From: Bolinopsis microptera
Lineage: Eukaryota > Ctenophora > Tentaculata > Lobata > Bolinopsidae
Assembly (NCBI RefSeq): GCF_026151205.1
Contig: NC_087077.1
Span: 20,853,510 to 20,917,509 of the forward strand
Reading direction: 5' to 3'
Length of the DNA: 64,000 bases
Shown here: positions 11,063-25,370 of the stretch, piece after piece
Position numbering within the stretch: the first letter of the stretch is position 1
Layout: each line of letters opens with the position of its first letter
The notes under the pieces: model-generated
What the model saw: only the letters and a program-made list of their open reading frames with translations
Database searches by the model: none
Told to the model about the DNA's origin: nothing
Program-made: the position numbers and the translations under genes

Positions 11063-13450
11063 GTGAGAACCAACAAAACGTAAAATGAGTTTTGTGCAAG
11101 GATTTTGTTTTATTGGGTCTTTTTGTGGTGTACCAGCCGCGGCTTTACTGAGGTTAGCGTCAAAATTAAGCAAAGCTTATACTAAAAACTTTGAAAAATT
11201 CATTCTTTGCCGTTCTTACTAAACAGGTATCCGCCTCACACCACGTGGATGACGGGCACACCCACGTGTAGGGACGTCACACCACGTGGAGTGACGTCAC
11301 AAGCCGACGTGGATGCTGAAAAAGACTACAAAGTTCAGACCTCCCCCGGCCCGTTCTTACTAACAGGTAGCCTCATTGTCCTCTGGCTCACTGTTACACA
11401 GTATCTAGCCTTCTACTTCCCACGACCATTCTAATTAAACCAATATTTCCCTGCTCAGCAACGTCTAGTCTATAACCCCCCACTTTACTAATCATACAAG
11501 TACTCCCGCAAAATGAAGGGTATTAATTTGTCCAGTGTGGTGCATCCCCGCTTTCTTTCTAGTTTCAAACTGGATGAAGACAGAACCCATTTCGGAATAA
11601 CTGTTCTAGAATCTAATCACTTTTTTCTAAAATATGCAAATAGTTTTAATCTTGCTAAGTCCGGTCCGCCGCTTGTTATTCGCGAGGTACCAGGTTTCGT
11701 TCCCAGCTGAGCTACCACCATGGGTGAGCGTCATGACTAAGGATTCGGAGTGGTCCACGCAGCCGAATTTTAGAGAATCGGGGTGTGAGGGTTACATAGG
11801 AGCTGCCCATTGCATAAAAGGTCTCGGGGCGAAGAAATGTATAATGAATCCATCGGCTTCCTGTTTATGGGCTGGTTACATTCGTGTAACAATGTTGGCT
11901 GTTGGAATGTCCGAAGTAAAATAAGGGTTAGATTTACTAGTTACTGAAACAGCTAAAAAGAGTAATGTTCCTCAAAGGCAAGACTTTCCATTATCCAGCT
12001 AAGGAGAGATATCCTCAGAAAAGGTGCTACTGTTCATATGCGTCCCGAAACGCTGTAAGAAATGAAAACAGGACGTCTAGAAGGTGTAATTACAATCCCT
12101 AACCATATTATTAGATTAATATATACCTGCCAGATGAAGATTTGATAGTGCGGGAGGGAAGTTTTTTACGTCAGCAAATACCCACCCTCTACAAACGCAC
12201 ACGGCACATTCGGGGAGAACCATCCCGTGAAACCCTATCTTTCTTGAGGAGAGCGCAGAGATTTACCTTTATACAGCACCCCAGTCAACAAGTGTACTTC
12301 ACTCGATTTGTCAACATATAGTGGAATTTACAAGTGTACTTAACACATTTAACATATTTTAACAGATTTTAAAACATATTTAACATATTTTAACATATTT
12401 AAACATATTTTAAAACATATTTTAAACAATTTAACAATTTTAACCATATTTTACCATTCCAAGCTCGATGTACTCTCTGGTTTAAATTCTTCCTTTCAGG
12501 TTACTGCTCCAAAGGCCACTAGAAAGACCGCCAAGTTGCAAGACAAACCGGGAAATTACAAACACAGAGAGATGCAGTGCCTCGTCGCCCTCTCGGAAAC
12601 GGGGACATTTCTCCATCGTAGAAGCTGCTGGTAGCCTGAGTTGTCCTAAAATAAGAGTTGCTATTAGTATATAAAGGGGAGCAATACACTGGAATCTTTG
12701 AACACACATGATGATGAAGTTGAACAAGCTCACGAATTACGAAATAGTCAATTTATATTTAGTATACACTACTAAGAATCTAAAAAAAATCTTGTCAGAG
12801 TGAGTTATCGGGATCCCCCTGGCCATACGCTGAATCAGTAAAACTGCACAGTTTCCCTCACAAACACACGAGTATGGACGTCACACCACGTGGAGTGACT
12901 CCACTAAAAAAGACGTAGTCGAGTCTTTTTTTTTTTAATACTTTACCACAGTTTTTGGTGTGAGTGACGGGAGGTGCCCAGTAAATAGAAGGGTATGCAT
13001 TTTGATTTTTGTCCTTTACGATGGATAGACCGTTCGCTTACGTCCTTTTTTTTTTATTTCTTCAATATTTATAGCATAAATGACAGATGTACGATCTTAG
13101 CTAATATCTAGTAGTAGTAGTATAGTAGTTTGCATGTTTTAATCAGATTTATTTTGTGTATTAGCTGTTGTTATATTTATGTTAACTAACTGCCGGTTTA
13201 ATGTTTATGAATGCTGCTTTTATTTGTAAAATTTAAATTAAAGTAGTTTCCAGAAATTTTGACGATGTTTATTTCCCCTTTATCATTATACAATTGTCAT
13301 CAGTCCACCCACTTAAACTGGCAGTTCCTCAAAAAGCAATGATAATAATAGTTACCCTTAAGAATCAAATCATTTCATTGGCCTACTTAATTACTATACC
13401 TGGAGACGAAGGCTCAGTGTGGAGATAGATGACAGACTGAGCACGCCACA
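11063..13450. other. Non-coding stretch after the last recognised NUP155 exon
   Basis: I searched both strands for the remaining Nup155 C-terminal exons and found none I could support. The segment GACGTCACACCACGTGGAGT occurs twice (about 11273 and 12877), each with CRE-like and E-box-like hexamers. An AT-rich run of AACATATTTTAA repeats spans 12345-12450. Confidence 0.5.
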
Positions 13451-13451
13451 G

Positions 13452-13705
13452 TAATGCCGTATGGCACATAATGCCGTAATATGGCACAGTAACGGCACAG
13501 TAATGCCGTAATATGCACAGAAATGGCCGGAATGGCACAGTGAGCCGTATTATGGCACATTCTTGGTCGTAAGGCACAGTAAATGCCGTACTAGGGCACA
13601 GGAAACGGCACAGTAATGCCGTAATGGCAACAGTAACGGCACAGTAATTGCCGTAAAATGGCACAGTAATGCCGTAATATGGCACAGAATCCGTAATGGC
13701 CGACT
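13452..13705. repeat. Imperfect repeat of about 21 bp with internal dyad (GGCACAGTAATGCCGTAATAT)
   Basis: Some twelve ragged copies built from GGCACAGTAAT and GCCGTAATAT half-units, which are partly complementary to each other. No terminal G-tract or target duplication was seen. It could be a decayed relative of the decamer-armed elements, but this is not shown. Confidence 0.6.
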
Positions 13706-15545
13706 ATGCCCCTTTTCTATCTGCAACGGGCCCTAAAGTTGTTTGATTTGAATCGGTCAGCAAATAATACAGAACTTATATAAAAGTTGGCGACAAAGAA
13801 TGGTGTTCGGCTGGCAAGTGGAATAACAAAAAGCTCAGGCTGGTTAGGACAGGCAACAATAAACAGACTTAACTGTACTAAGACTATGTGAGATTCTGAT
13901 AAGGGAAACCAGTAACATCCATGTTGGAAAACTTGGCTCTTACTCTGCCCATAAGTTGTTAAACGTATTTAACTTATTAGCTGACCTTGTTCCATGTTTT
14001 AAAAACAAAAGTTTTGACTCTGTAACACTAACACAGAACTAGCTTCGCTAGTCCTATATTCGCTCGCTTCTTCTCACTTGCATATTCAGGGAGCTTGAAA
14101 AGAGCGCCGCGCACAGGTATCGGCGACCAGGGAAACCATGCAGGACGCAAAGGATCGGAGAGGAATAACTAAAGAGTTTGTTAGCTTTCATTTTACATTC
14201 TCGCCGTATATTGTAAACTTTCTAGCTTGAAAAAGTACGTATTCATATTGTATATTACAACCCAATGTAACAAAACGAATGATAAATAGGGCCCGTCGGG
14301 GATATCATGGCTCGCTTAGAGGTTCCACATCCAGGATCTGGTAGTCCCTCATAATTCGCGGCCTCTATTATCGTCATCCCGAACACCTCTTTAAGAATTA
14401 AGGGATTGGCATGTGAAAATTTGCAGCCTTCCCGAAACTTGATAGGGTTAACGAAGTGTCGTTTACGTACACCTCAAGATCGGTACAGGGGCTGACCAGC
14501 CAGAACCCCATTGATGGTCTGAGGTCACGTGGGATTAATGACCCTGAGGTCACGTGACTACAGACGTCACCAGACCTTGTTTCACTGTTTCCCGCTCATT
14601 TGGACACGGTTGAGCTTGCATGCTTGTGAAATGTGTGTAATGTACAGCCTGTACTGTATTTATCTCCGATAAATGCCTAAAATATGTACAACAACGGATG
14701 TCAAAAAACTTCAAAAAAAAACGATATTTTCACTGGGGTGCGAGTCACAAAATATATTCTAGACATCTTTTTTAGATATCAATGTTTTATATTTGCAGTG
14801 CTAAGTTAGGTGTCATATATCGTTTAACTAGGTATTCAATTTGATCGCTCAATGTCCCCTAAGATGTGATCCTGATTCGAGCGTGCTAAATCACTCTACA
14901 CAGTCGATCTTCGAGATTATTCTAAAAGGGCCTCCGATGGTTGTAACCAACTTCAATCGAAGTATATGTCGGACGCCTGATTCCGAATCGACCCCCATAA
15001 CATAAGGTTAAAATGCTCTCCTGAAGAGATATTGGCGAAAAAAACTGTATCGATCACGTGATAAGACCGTATAAGTGCAGTTAGCCTAATTTCTCGTTAG
15101 GTTATGAGTTTCAGCAAATGTTTTTGTTTAACGATTGGTTTAGGGTTAGTGTTGGATCAGATTAGAGGGTTAGGAGTTTCGAAAAGTCGTCAGAACCACT
15201 AGAGAACGGGTTAAAAAAGTCACGGTGACAGTCGAGTGTAGAGTGATTAATCATCATCCAAGCGATTCAAATATTGATCCTTGCTAAAATTGTGCATTGT
15301 GGGTCTGTTAAAGGTCATTGCGTATGACCATGTGTAATGGTGTTATTCCACGTGCAATTTTAAAATCGGGATTTAAGTTCGTTTCATGGAAATTTTTATA
15401 AATCGGTAAAATGGAGTACGCATGAATTTGACAAAAGTCCCGTACTTTTGGTTATACATCGTGCAACACAAATTGGGTTCATGAACATGTATATAAAATT
15501 TGCCCCCTTTTCCCCCTACGAAGGGGTTGGGTGAGGGTAATTGGG
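13706..15545. other. Featureless stretch
   Basis: No gene, RNA or transposon ends recognised. Two short copies of GAGGTCACGTG occur near 14520-14570. Confidence 0.45.
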
Positions 15546-16806
15546 CCCCAACCACCAAAAACCCCCCCCAGCCCCCTACCGAAGGGGTAGGGTGAGGCTA
15601 ATAATAGGCTCCCAACCACTCAATAACCACCAGCCCCCCTACCGAAGGGTAGGGTGAGGGCTAATAATAGGCTCCCAACCACTCAATAACCACCAGCCCC
15701 CTACCGAAGGGGTAGGGTGAGGGCTAATAATAGGCTCCCAACCACTCAATAACCACCAGCCCCTACCGAAGGGGTAGGGTGAGGGCTAATATAGGCTCCC
15801 AACCACTCAATAACCACCAGCCCCCTACCGAAGGGGTAGGGTGAGGGCTAATAATAGGCTCCCAACCACTCAATAACCACCAGCCCCCTACCGAAGGGGT
15901 AGGGTGAGGGCTAATAATAGGCTCCCAACCACTCAATAACCACCAGCCCCCTACCGAAGAGGTAGGGTAAGGGCTAATAATAGGCTCCCAACCACTCAAT
16001 AACCACCAGACCCCTACCGAAGGGGTAGGGTGAGGGCTAATAATAGGCTCCCAACCACTCAATAACCACCAGCCCCCTACCGAAGAGGTAGGGTAAGGGC
16101 TAATAATAGGCTCCCAACCACTCAATAACCACCAGACCCCTACCGAAGGGGTAGGGTGAGGGCTAATAATAGGCTCCACTCAATAACCACCAGCCCCCTA
16201 CCGAAGGGGTAGGGTGAGGGCTAATAATAGGCTCCCAACCACTCAATAACCACCAGACCCCTACCGAAGGGGTAGGGTGAGGGCTAATAATAGGCTCCCA
16301 ACCACTCAATAACCACCAGCCCCCTACCGAAGAGGTAGGGTGAGGGCTAATAATAGGCTCCCAACCACTCAATAACCACCAGCCCCCTACCGAAGAGGTA
16401 GGGTGAGGGCTAATAATAGGCTCCCAACCACTCAATAACCACCAGACCCCCTACCGAAGGGGTAGGGTGAGGGCTAATAATAGGCTCCCAACCACTCAAT
16501 AACCACCAGCCCCCTACCGAAGGGGTAGGGTGAGGGCTAATAATAGGCTCCCAACCACTCAATAACCACCAGACCCCTACCGAAGGGGTAGGGTGAGGGC
16601 TAATAATAGGCTCCCAACCACTCAATAACCACCAGCCCCCTACCGAAGAGGTAGGGTGAGGGCCAATAATAGGCTCCCAACCACTCAATAACCACCAGCC
16701 CCCTACCGAAGGGGTAGGGTGAGGGCTAATAATAGGCTCCCAACCACTCAATAACCACCAGCCCCCTACCGAAGGGGTAGGGTGAGGGCTAATAATAGGC
16801 TCCCAG
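15546..16806. repeat. 63-bp minisatellite, block 1
   Basis: About 20 tandem units containing CTCAATAACCACCAGCCCCC, TACCGAAGGGGTAGGG and TGAGGGCTAATAATAGG. Each unit has the inverted pair CCCTACC/GGTAGGG around GAAGG. The G-rich strand has three G runs per unit. Because 63 is divisible by 3, one minus-strand frame is open for long distances. The block is interrupted at 16807 by a LINE. Confidence 0.95.
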
Positions 16807-18946
16807 TAGGACATTCTCTTCCCCAATCTAGTCGATGTGATTTTGATATGGAGCTGGAGGACTCCTCGCCCTCCGAAATTGCTGAAATCATACATGATCT
16901 TAAGAACAAATCGACTTCAGATATGAATATACAGCCTCTTAAAAAGGTTTGCAATGTGCTGTCTCCAGTAGTTAATCACCTGATCTCACACTCCCTTCAC
17001 GAAGGAGTATTCCCCGAAAAGCTCAAACTTGCTAAGGTTATCCCACTCCATAAAGGAGGATCGCGCAGCGAAATTACAAACTACAGACCAATCTCACTTT
17101 TGTCCTGCTTCTCAAAGATATTCGAAAAAATAATGCATGCACGTTTAGTAAAGCACCTAAAATCACGTAATATTCTATATGCATCGCAATTTGGTTTTAG
17201 ATCGGGTCACAGTTGTGAACATGCGTTGCTTGAAGCTCAGTTTAACATACATAAAGCTCTAGAAAGGAAGCAAGTGTCAGCATTACTGCTTCTTGACTTC
17301 TCCAAGGCGTTTGACCTAGTAGACAGTGAGATACTGCTACATAAGCTGGAGCACTATGGTGTAAGAGGCCTTAGCTTATCCTGGTTTGAGTCTTATCTAA
17401 CTAACCGGAAACAGTATGTTCACGTCAACGGTTGCAGTTCAGAAAAAATGGGATTGGAACATGGAGTTCCTCAAGGGTCCATTCTTGGTCCTATATTGTT
17501 CATTATTTACATAAACGACCTTGCAAATGTAAGCGATATAGCCCATTATATTTTCTTCGCTGATGATGCAAACATCATCGTTTCTGCCGACACGTACACT
17601 GAACTGAACATGCGTGCAAACAGAGTATTAAATACTGTACAGACATGGGTTAAAAACAACGGTCTTAAACTTAATGTAGGAAAAACTAAATACATGATAT
17701 TCACTAACAGATTACCAGAGGATATAAATATTAGTATAGAAGGACAGCGACTAGTGAAAAGTGAACATGAACGATTTTTAGGTGTCATTATTGACTCAAA
17801 ACTTAGCTGGAGCCAGCACATTAAACAGTTAAAGACTAAAATATCCAGAAATGCAGGCGTAATGATGAAACTTAAAAGTTCCATTCCGAATAAAGCTCAA
17901 AAAATGCTATACAATAGTTTAATTCAATCTCACCTGTATTACTGCGCTACTGTTTGGGGTACTAAATCTTTAAATTCCATTCAGTCTTTATTCTCTGCTC
18001 AAAAGAAAGCTATTCGCGCCACTGATTCAGAATATCATAACTATTTTTACGACAAAGAAAAACGTAAACTACCATCTCACACAAAATCCATCTTCAACAA
18101 AATAGGAATTTTGGCTCTTCCTAATCTCATTGCTAAAAGCTGTCTAACTTTGATGCACAAGGTTTATATGGGAGTAGCACCATCGAGTATCTGTAGTATA
18201 TTTGAAAAATCACCGCTTAGACAAACGGAAAGGAGAAATCCAAAGTATTTTGAAATTAAGTTCAACAGATTACGGATCACCGATTATAGCATCTCTAACG
18301 TAGGACCACGATTATATAACAACACGATAAACGAAATAAACAAAATCCTTCCCTTCAACGTACCTAAGTTACAAGATAAGTTTATTAATGCATACAAGGA
18401 CAACATTGTACGTTACTTACTGGACAAACAAAAACTTGACCTAGAAAACCTTTCGTGGACGGAAAAGAACTTTGTCCTTTACAACTTTTAAACAAAATAT
18501 TAGCAAAATATAACAGCTGTAAGAATCCTAAACGTTAGTGCAGTCAAATAAATGAACTGCGATAATGCATTTGACAGTCAGTCACTGCAATTTATTCTGC
18601 AACTTATTTTTCAATTTTCACTGCCACACTTAGGCTTATCTTGCCTACACATTTAAAAAAAAACGAAATTCCTTGCGCACCGCGTACTAAAATTACTTGG
18701 ATTTCTACCGCTTTGATAAATGACTACATGAAGATGGGGAGTTAATATTTTTGATTTATATAATATAGATTATTCATTCTTTAGTGTAGATTAACTTTAT
18801 TTTTATATATTTTACCAAGTGTGAAGGATCAACCATACGTTATTGATATTTTTGAAATATTTAATGATACATTGATATAATAATAAATGATTGTAATATT
18901 TTTATTGAGGCACATGCCACCCCATCGCGGGTTTACTACTACTACT
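16807..18946 (+). mobile_element. 5'-truncated non-LTR retrotransposon (Jockey/CR1-type RT), copy 1
   Basis: An open frame to 18491 encodes a reverse transcriptase; its first eight or so codons belong to the flanking minisatellite. Motifs include NYRPISLLSCFSKIFEK, LLLDFSKAFDLVDS, GVPQGSILGPILFIIYINDL and the catalytic FFADD. The endonuclease and ORF1 are absent, so the copy is 5'-truncated within ORF2. About 450 bp of 3'UTR ends in a short TAC repeat (18935-18945) at the minisatellite border. The RT frame has no stop from entry to end. No clear target duplication was found; a few bases of the 63-bp unit are missing at the junction. Confidence 0.9.
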
Positions 18947-21900
18947 CAATAACCACCAGCCCCCTACCGAAGGGGTAGGGTGAGGGCTAATAATAGGCTC
19001 CCAACCACTCAATAACCACCAGCCCCCTACCGAAGGGGTAGGGTGAGGGCTAATAATAGGCTCCCAACCACTCAATAACCACCAGACCCCTACCGAAGGG
19101 GTAGGGTGAGGGCTAATAATAGGCTCCCAACCACTCAATAACCACCAGCCCCCTACCGAAGGGGTAGGGTGAGGGCTAATAATAGGCTCCCAACCACTCA
19201 ATAACCACCAGCCCCCTACCGAAGGGGTAGGGTGAGGGCTAATAATAGGCTCCCAACCACTCAATAACCACCAGCCCCCTACCGAAGGGGTAGGGTAAGG
19301 GCTAATAATAGGCTCCTAATAACCACCAGCCCCCTACCGAAGGGGTAGGGTGAGGGCTAATAATAGGCTCCCAACCACTCAATAACCACCAGCCCCCTAC
19401 CGAAGGGGTAGGGTGAGGGCTAATAATAGGCTCCACTCAATAACCACCAGCCCCCTACCGAAGGGGTAGGGTGAGGGCTAATAATAGGCTCCACTCAATA
19501 ACCACCAGCCCCCTACCGAAGGGGTAGGGTGAGGGCTAATAATAGGCTCCCAACCACTCAATAACCACCAGCCCCCTACCGAAGGGGTAGGGTGAGGGCT
19601 AATAATAGGCTCCCAACCACTCAATAACCACCAGCCCCCTACCGAAGGGGTAGGGTGAGGGCTAATAATAGGCTCCCAACCACTCAATAACCACCAGACC
19701 CCTACCGAAGGGGTAGGGTGAGGGCTAATAATAGGCTCCCAACCACTCAATAACCACCAGCCCCCTACCGAAGGGGTAGGGTGAGGGCTAATAATAGGCT
19801 CCCAACCACTCAATAACCACCAGCCCCCTACCGAAGGGGTAGGGTGAGGGCTAATAATAGGCTCCCAACCACTCAATAACCACCAGCCCCCTACCGAAGG
19901 GGTAGGGTGAGGGCTAATAATAGGCTCCCAACCACTCAATAACCACCAGCCCCCTACCGAAGGGGTAGGGTGAGGGCTAATAATAGGCTCCCAACCACTC
20001 AATAACCACCAGCCCCCTACCGAAGGGGTAGGGTGAGGGCTAATAATAGGCTCCCAACCACTCAATAACCACCAGCCCCCTACCGAAGGGGTAGGGTAAG
20101 GGCTAATAATAGGCTCCCAACCACTCAATAACCACCAGCCCCCTACCGAAGAGGTAGGGTGAGGGCTAATAATAGGCTCCCAACCACTCAATAACCACCA
20201 GCCCCCTACCGAAGGGGTAGGGTGAGGGCTAATAATAGGCTCCCAACCACTCAATAACCACCAGCCCCCTACCGAAGGGGTAGGGTGAGGGCTAATAATA
20301 GGCTCCCAACCACTCAATAACCACCAGCCCCCTACCGAAGGGGTAGGGTGAGGGCTAATAATAGGCTCCCAACCACTCAATAACCACCAGCCCCCTACCG
20401 AAGGGGTAGGGTAAGGGCTAATAATAGGCTCCTAGGACCCCACTCAATAACCACCAGCCCCCTACCGAAGGGGTAGGGTGAGGGCTAATAATAGGCTCCC
20501 AACCACTCAATAACCACCAGCCCCCTACCGAAGGGGTAGGGTAAGGGCTAATAATAGGCTCCTAGGACGAGCAGTTAGCAGACCGAACCCCAACCACTCA
20601 ATAACCACCAGCCCCCTACCGAAGGGGTAGGGTGAGGGCTAATAATAGGCTCCCAACCACTCAATAACCACCAGCCCCCTACCGAAGGGGTAGGGTGAGG
20701 GCTAATAATAGGCTCCCAACCACTCAATAACCACCAGCCCCCTACCGAAGGGGTAGGGTGAGGGCTAATAATAGGCTCCCAACCACTCAATAACCACCAG
20801 CCCCCTACCGAAGGGGTAGGGTGAGGGCTAATAATAGGCTCCCAACCACTCAATAACCACCAGCCCCCTACCGAAGGGGTAGGGTGAGGGCTAATAATAG
20901 GCTCCCAACCACTCAATAACCACCAGCCCCCTACCGAAGGGGTAGGGTGAGGGCTAATAATAGGCTCCCAACCACTCAATAACCACCAGCCCCCTACCGA
21001 AGGGGTAGGGTGAGGGCTAATAATAGGCTCCCAACCACTCAATAACCACCAGCCCCCTACCGAAGGGGTAGGGTGAGGGCTAATAATAGGCTCCCAACCA
21101 CTCAATAACCACCAGCCCCCTACCGAAGGGGTAGGGTGAGGGCTAATAATAGGCTCCCAACCACTCAATAACCACCAGCCCCCTACCGAAGGGGTAGGGT
21201 GAGGGCTAATAATAGGCTCCTAATAACCACCAGCCCCCTACCGAAGGGGTAGGGTGAGGGCTAATAATAGGCTCCCAACCACTCAATAACCACCAGCCCC
21301 CTACCGAAGGGGTAGGGTGAGGGCTAATAATAGGCTCCCAACCACTCAATAACCACCAGCCCCCTACCGAAGGGGTAGGGTGAGGGCTAATAATAGGCTC
21401 CCAACCACTCAATAACCACCAGCCCCCTACCGAAGGGGTAGGGTGAGGGCTAATAATAGGCTCCCAACCACTCAATAACCACCAGCCCCCTACCGAAGGG
21501 GTAGGGTGAGGGCTAATAATAGGCTCCCAACCACTCAATAACCACCAGCCCCCTACCGAAGGGGTAGGGTGAGGGCTAATAATAGGCTCCCAACCACTCA
21601 ATAACCACCAGCCCCCTACCGAAGGGGTAGGGTGAGGGCTAATAATAGGCTCCCAACCACTCAATAACCACCAGCCCCCTACCGAAGGGGTAGGGTGAGG
21701 GCTAATAATAGGCTCCCAACCACTCAATAACCACCAGACCCCTACCGAAGGGGTAGGGTGAGGGCTAATAATAGGCTCCCAACCACTCAATAACCACCAG
21801 CCCCCTACCGAAGGGGTAGGGTAAGGGCTAATAATAGGCTCCCAACCACTCAATAACCACCAGCCCCCTACCGAAGGGGTAGGGTGAGGGCTAATAATAG

Positions 21901-23230
21901 GCTCCTAGGACCCCACTCAATAACCACCAGCCCCCTACCGAAGGGGTAGGGTGAGGGCTAATAATAGGCTCCCAACCACTCAATAACCACCAGCCCCCTA
22001 CCGAAGGGGTAGGGTGAGGGCTAATAATAGGCTCCCAACCACTCAATAACCACCAGCCCCCTACCGAAGGGGTAGGGTGAGGGCTAATAATAGGCTCCCA
22101 ACCACTCAATAACCACCAGCCCCCTACCGAAGGGGTAGGGTGAGGGCTAATAATAGGCTCCCAACCACTCAATAACCACCAGCCCCCTACCGAAGGGGTA
22201 GGGTGAGGGCTAATAATAGGCTCCCAACCACTCAATAACCACCAGCCCCCTACCGAAGGGGTAGGGTGAGGGCTAATAATAGGCTCCCAACCACTCAATA
22301 ACCACCAGCCCCCTACCGAAGGGGTAGGGTGAGGGCTAATAATAGGCTCCCAACCACTCAATAACCACCAGCCCCCTACCGAAGAGGTAGGGTAAGGGCT
22401 AATAATAGGCTCCCAACCACTCAATAACCACCAGACCCCTACCGAAGGGGTAGGGTGAGGGCTAATAATAGGCTCCCAACCACTCAATAACCACCAGCCC
22501 CCTACCGAAGAGGTAGGGTAAGGGCTAATAATAGGCTCCCAACCACTCAATAACCACCAGACCCCTACCGAAGGGGTAGGGTGAGGGCTAATAATAGGCT
22601 CCACTCAATAACCACCAGCCCCCTACCGAAGGGGTAGGGTGAGGGCTAATAATAGGCTCCCAACCACTCAATAACCACCAGACCCCTACCGAAGGGGTAG
22701 GGTGAGGGCTAATAATAGGCTCCCAACCACTCAATAACCACCAGCCCCCTACCGAAGAGGTAGGGTGAGGGCTAATAATAGGCTCCCAACCACTCAATAA
22801 CCACCAGCCCCCTACCGAAGAGGTAGGGTGAGGGCTAATAATAGGCTCCCAACCACTCAATAACCACCAGACCCCTACCGAAGGGGTAGGGTGAGGGCTA
22901 ATAATAGGCTCCCAACCACTCAATAACCACCAGCCCCCTACCGAAGGGGTAGGGTGAGGGCTAATAATAGGCTCCCAACCACTCAATAACCACCAGACCC
23001 CTACCGAAGGGGTAGGGTGAGGGCTAATAATAGGCTCCCAACCACTCAATAACCACCAGCCCCCTACCGAAGAGGTAGGGTGAGGGCCAATAATAGGCTC
23101 CCAACCACTCAATAACCACCAGCCCCCTACCGAAGGGGTAGGGTGAGGGCTAATAATAGGCTCCCAACCACTCAATAACCACCAGCCCCCTACCGAAGGG
23201 GTAGGGTGAGGGCTAATAATAGGCTCCCAG
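18947..23230. repeat. 63-bp minisatellite, block 2 with higher-order markers
   Basis: Around 65 units. Shortened variant units (GGCTCCTAATAACC, GGCTCCACTCAATAACC, GGCTCCTAGGACCCC) and the marker GAGCAGTTAGCAGACCGAAC at 20560-20594 occur at reproducible spacing and recur 6,424 bp later, showing a higher-order organisation. Confidence 0.95.
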
Positions 23231-25370
23231 TAGGACATTCTCTTCCCCAATCTAGTCGATGTGATTTTGATATGGAGCTGGAGGACTCCTCGCCCTCCGA
23301 AATTGCTGAAATCATACATGATCTTAAGAACAAATCGACTTCAGATATGAATATACAGCCTCTTAAAAAGGTTTGCAATGTGCTGTCTCCAGTAGTTAAT
23401 CACCTGATCTCACACTCCCTTCACGAAGGAGTATTCCCCGAAAAGCTCAAACTTGCTAAGGTTATCCCACTCCATAAAGGAGGATCGCGCAGCGAAATTA
23501 CAAACTACAGACCAATCTCACTTTTGTCCTGCTTCTCAAAGATATTCGAAAAAATAATGCATGCACGTTTAGTAAAGCACCTAAAATCACGTAATATTCT
23601 ATATGCATCGCAATTTGGTTTTAGATCGGGTCACAGTTGTGAACATGCGTTGCTTGAAGCTCAGTTTAACATACATAAAGCTCTAGAAAGGAAGCAAGTG
23701 TCAGCATTACTGCTTCTTGACTTCTCCAAGGCGTTTGACCTAGTAGACAGTGAGATACTGCTACATAAGCTGGAGCACTATGGTGTAAGAGGCCTTAGCT
23801 TATCCTGGTTTGAGTCTTATCTAACTAACCGGAAACAGTATGTTCACGTCAACGGTTGCAGTTCAGAAAAAATGGGATTGGAACATGGAGTTCCTCAAGG
23901 GTCCATTCTTGGTCCTATATTGTTCATTATTTACATAAACGACCTTGCAAATGTAAGCGATATAGCCCATTATATTTTCTTCGCTGATGATGCAAACATC
24001 ATCGTTTCTGCCGACACGTACACTGAACTGAACATGCGTGCAAACAGAGTATTAAATACTGTACAGACATGGGTTAAAAACAACGGTCTTAAACTTAATG
24101 TAGGAAAAACTAAATACATGATATTCACTAACAGATTACCAGAGGATATAAATATTAGTATAGAAGGACAGCGACTAGTGAAAAGTGAACATGAACGATT
24201 TTTAGGTGTCATTATTGACTCAAAACTTAGCTGGAGCCAGCACATTAAACAGTTAAAGACTAAAATATCCAGAAATGCAGGCGTAATGATGAAACTTAAA
24301 AGTTCCATTCCGAATAAAGCTCAAAAAATGCTATACAATAGTTTAATTCAATCTCACCTGTATTACTGCGCTACTGTTTGGGGTACTAAATCTTTAAATT
24401 CCATTCAGTCTTTATTCTCTGCTCAAAAGAAAGCTATTCGCGCCACTGATTCAGAATATCATAACTATTTTTACGACAAAGAAAAACGTAAACTACCATC
24501 TCACACAAAATCCATCTTCAACAAAATAGGAATTTTGGCTCTTCCTAATCTCATTGCTAAAAGCTGTCTAACTTTGATGCACAAGGTTTATATGGGAGTA
24601 GCACCATCGAGTATCTGTAGTATATTTGAAAAATCACCGCTTAGACAAACGGAAAGGAGAAATCCAAAGTATTTTGAAATTAAGTTCAACAGATTACGGA
24701 TCACCGATTATAGCATCTCTAACGTAGGACCACGATTATATAACAACACGATAAACGAAATAAACAAAATCCTTCCCTTCAACGTACCTAAGTTACAAGA
24801 TAAGTTTATTAATGCATACAAGGACAACATTGTACGTTACTTACTGGACAAACAAAAACTTGACCTAGAAAACCTTTCGTGGACGGAAAAGAACTTTGTC
24901 CTTTACAACTTTTAAACAAAATATTAGCAAAATATAACAGCTGTAAGAATCCTAAACGTTAGTGCAGTCAAATAAATGAACTGCGATAATGCATTTGACA
25001 GTCAGTCACTGCAATTTATTCTGCAACTTATTTTTCAATTTTCACTGCCACACTTAGGCTTATCTTGCCTACACATTTAAAAAAAAACGAAATTCCTTGC
25101 GCACCGCGTACTAAAATTACTTGGATTTCTACCGCTTTGATAAATGACTACATGAAGATGGGGAGTTAATATTTTTGATTTATATAATATAGATTATTCA
25201 TTCTTTAGTGTAGATTAACTTTATTTTTATATATTTTACCAAGTGTGAAGGATCAACCATACGTTATTGATATTTTTGAAATATTTAATGATACATTGAT
25301 ATAATAATAAATGATTGTAATATTTTTATTGAGGCACATGCCACCCCATCGCGGGTTTACTACTACTACT
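23231..25370 (+). mobile_element. 5'-truncated non-LTR retrotransposon, copy 2
   Basis: Duplicate of the element at 16807-18946, with the same truncation point, the same 569-codon frame (23206-24915 including flanking codons) and the same TAC tail. It arose by duplication of the whole segment, not by a second insertion, because both minisatellite borders are also the same. Confidence 0.9.

Noticed and set aside
12113-12320. 68-codon charged open frame
   Set aside because: No start codon context, no homology recognised and not Nup155-like; too weak to call.
17546-24308. Antisense 112-codon frames within the LINE copies
   Set aside because: Shadow frames of the reverse transcriptase gene.
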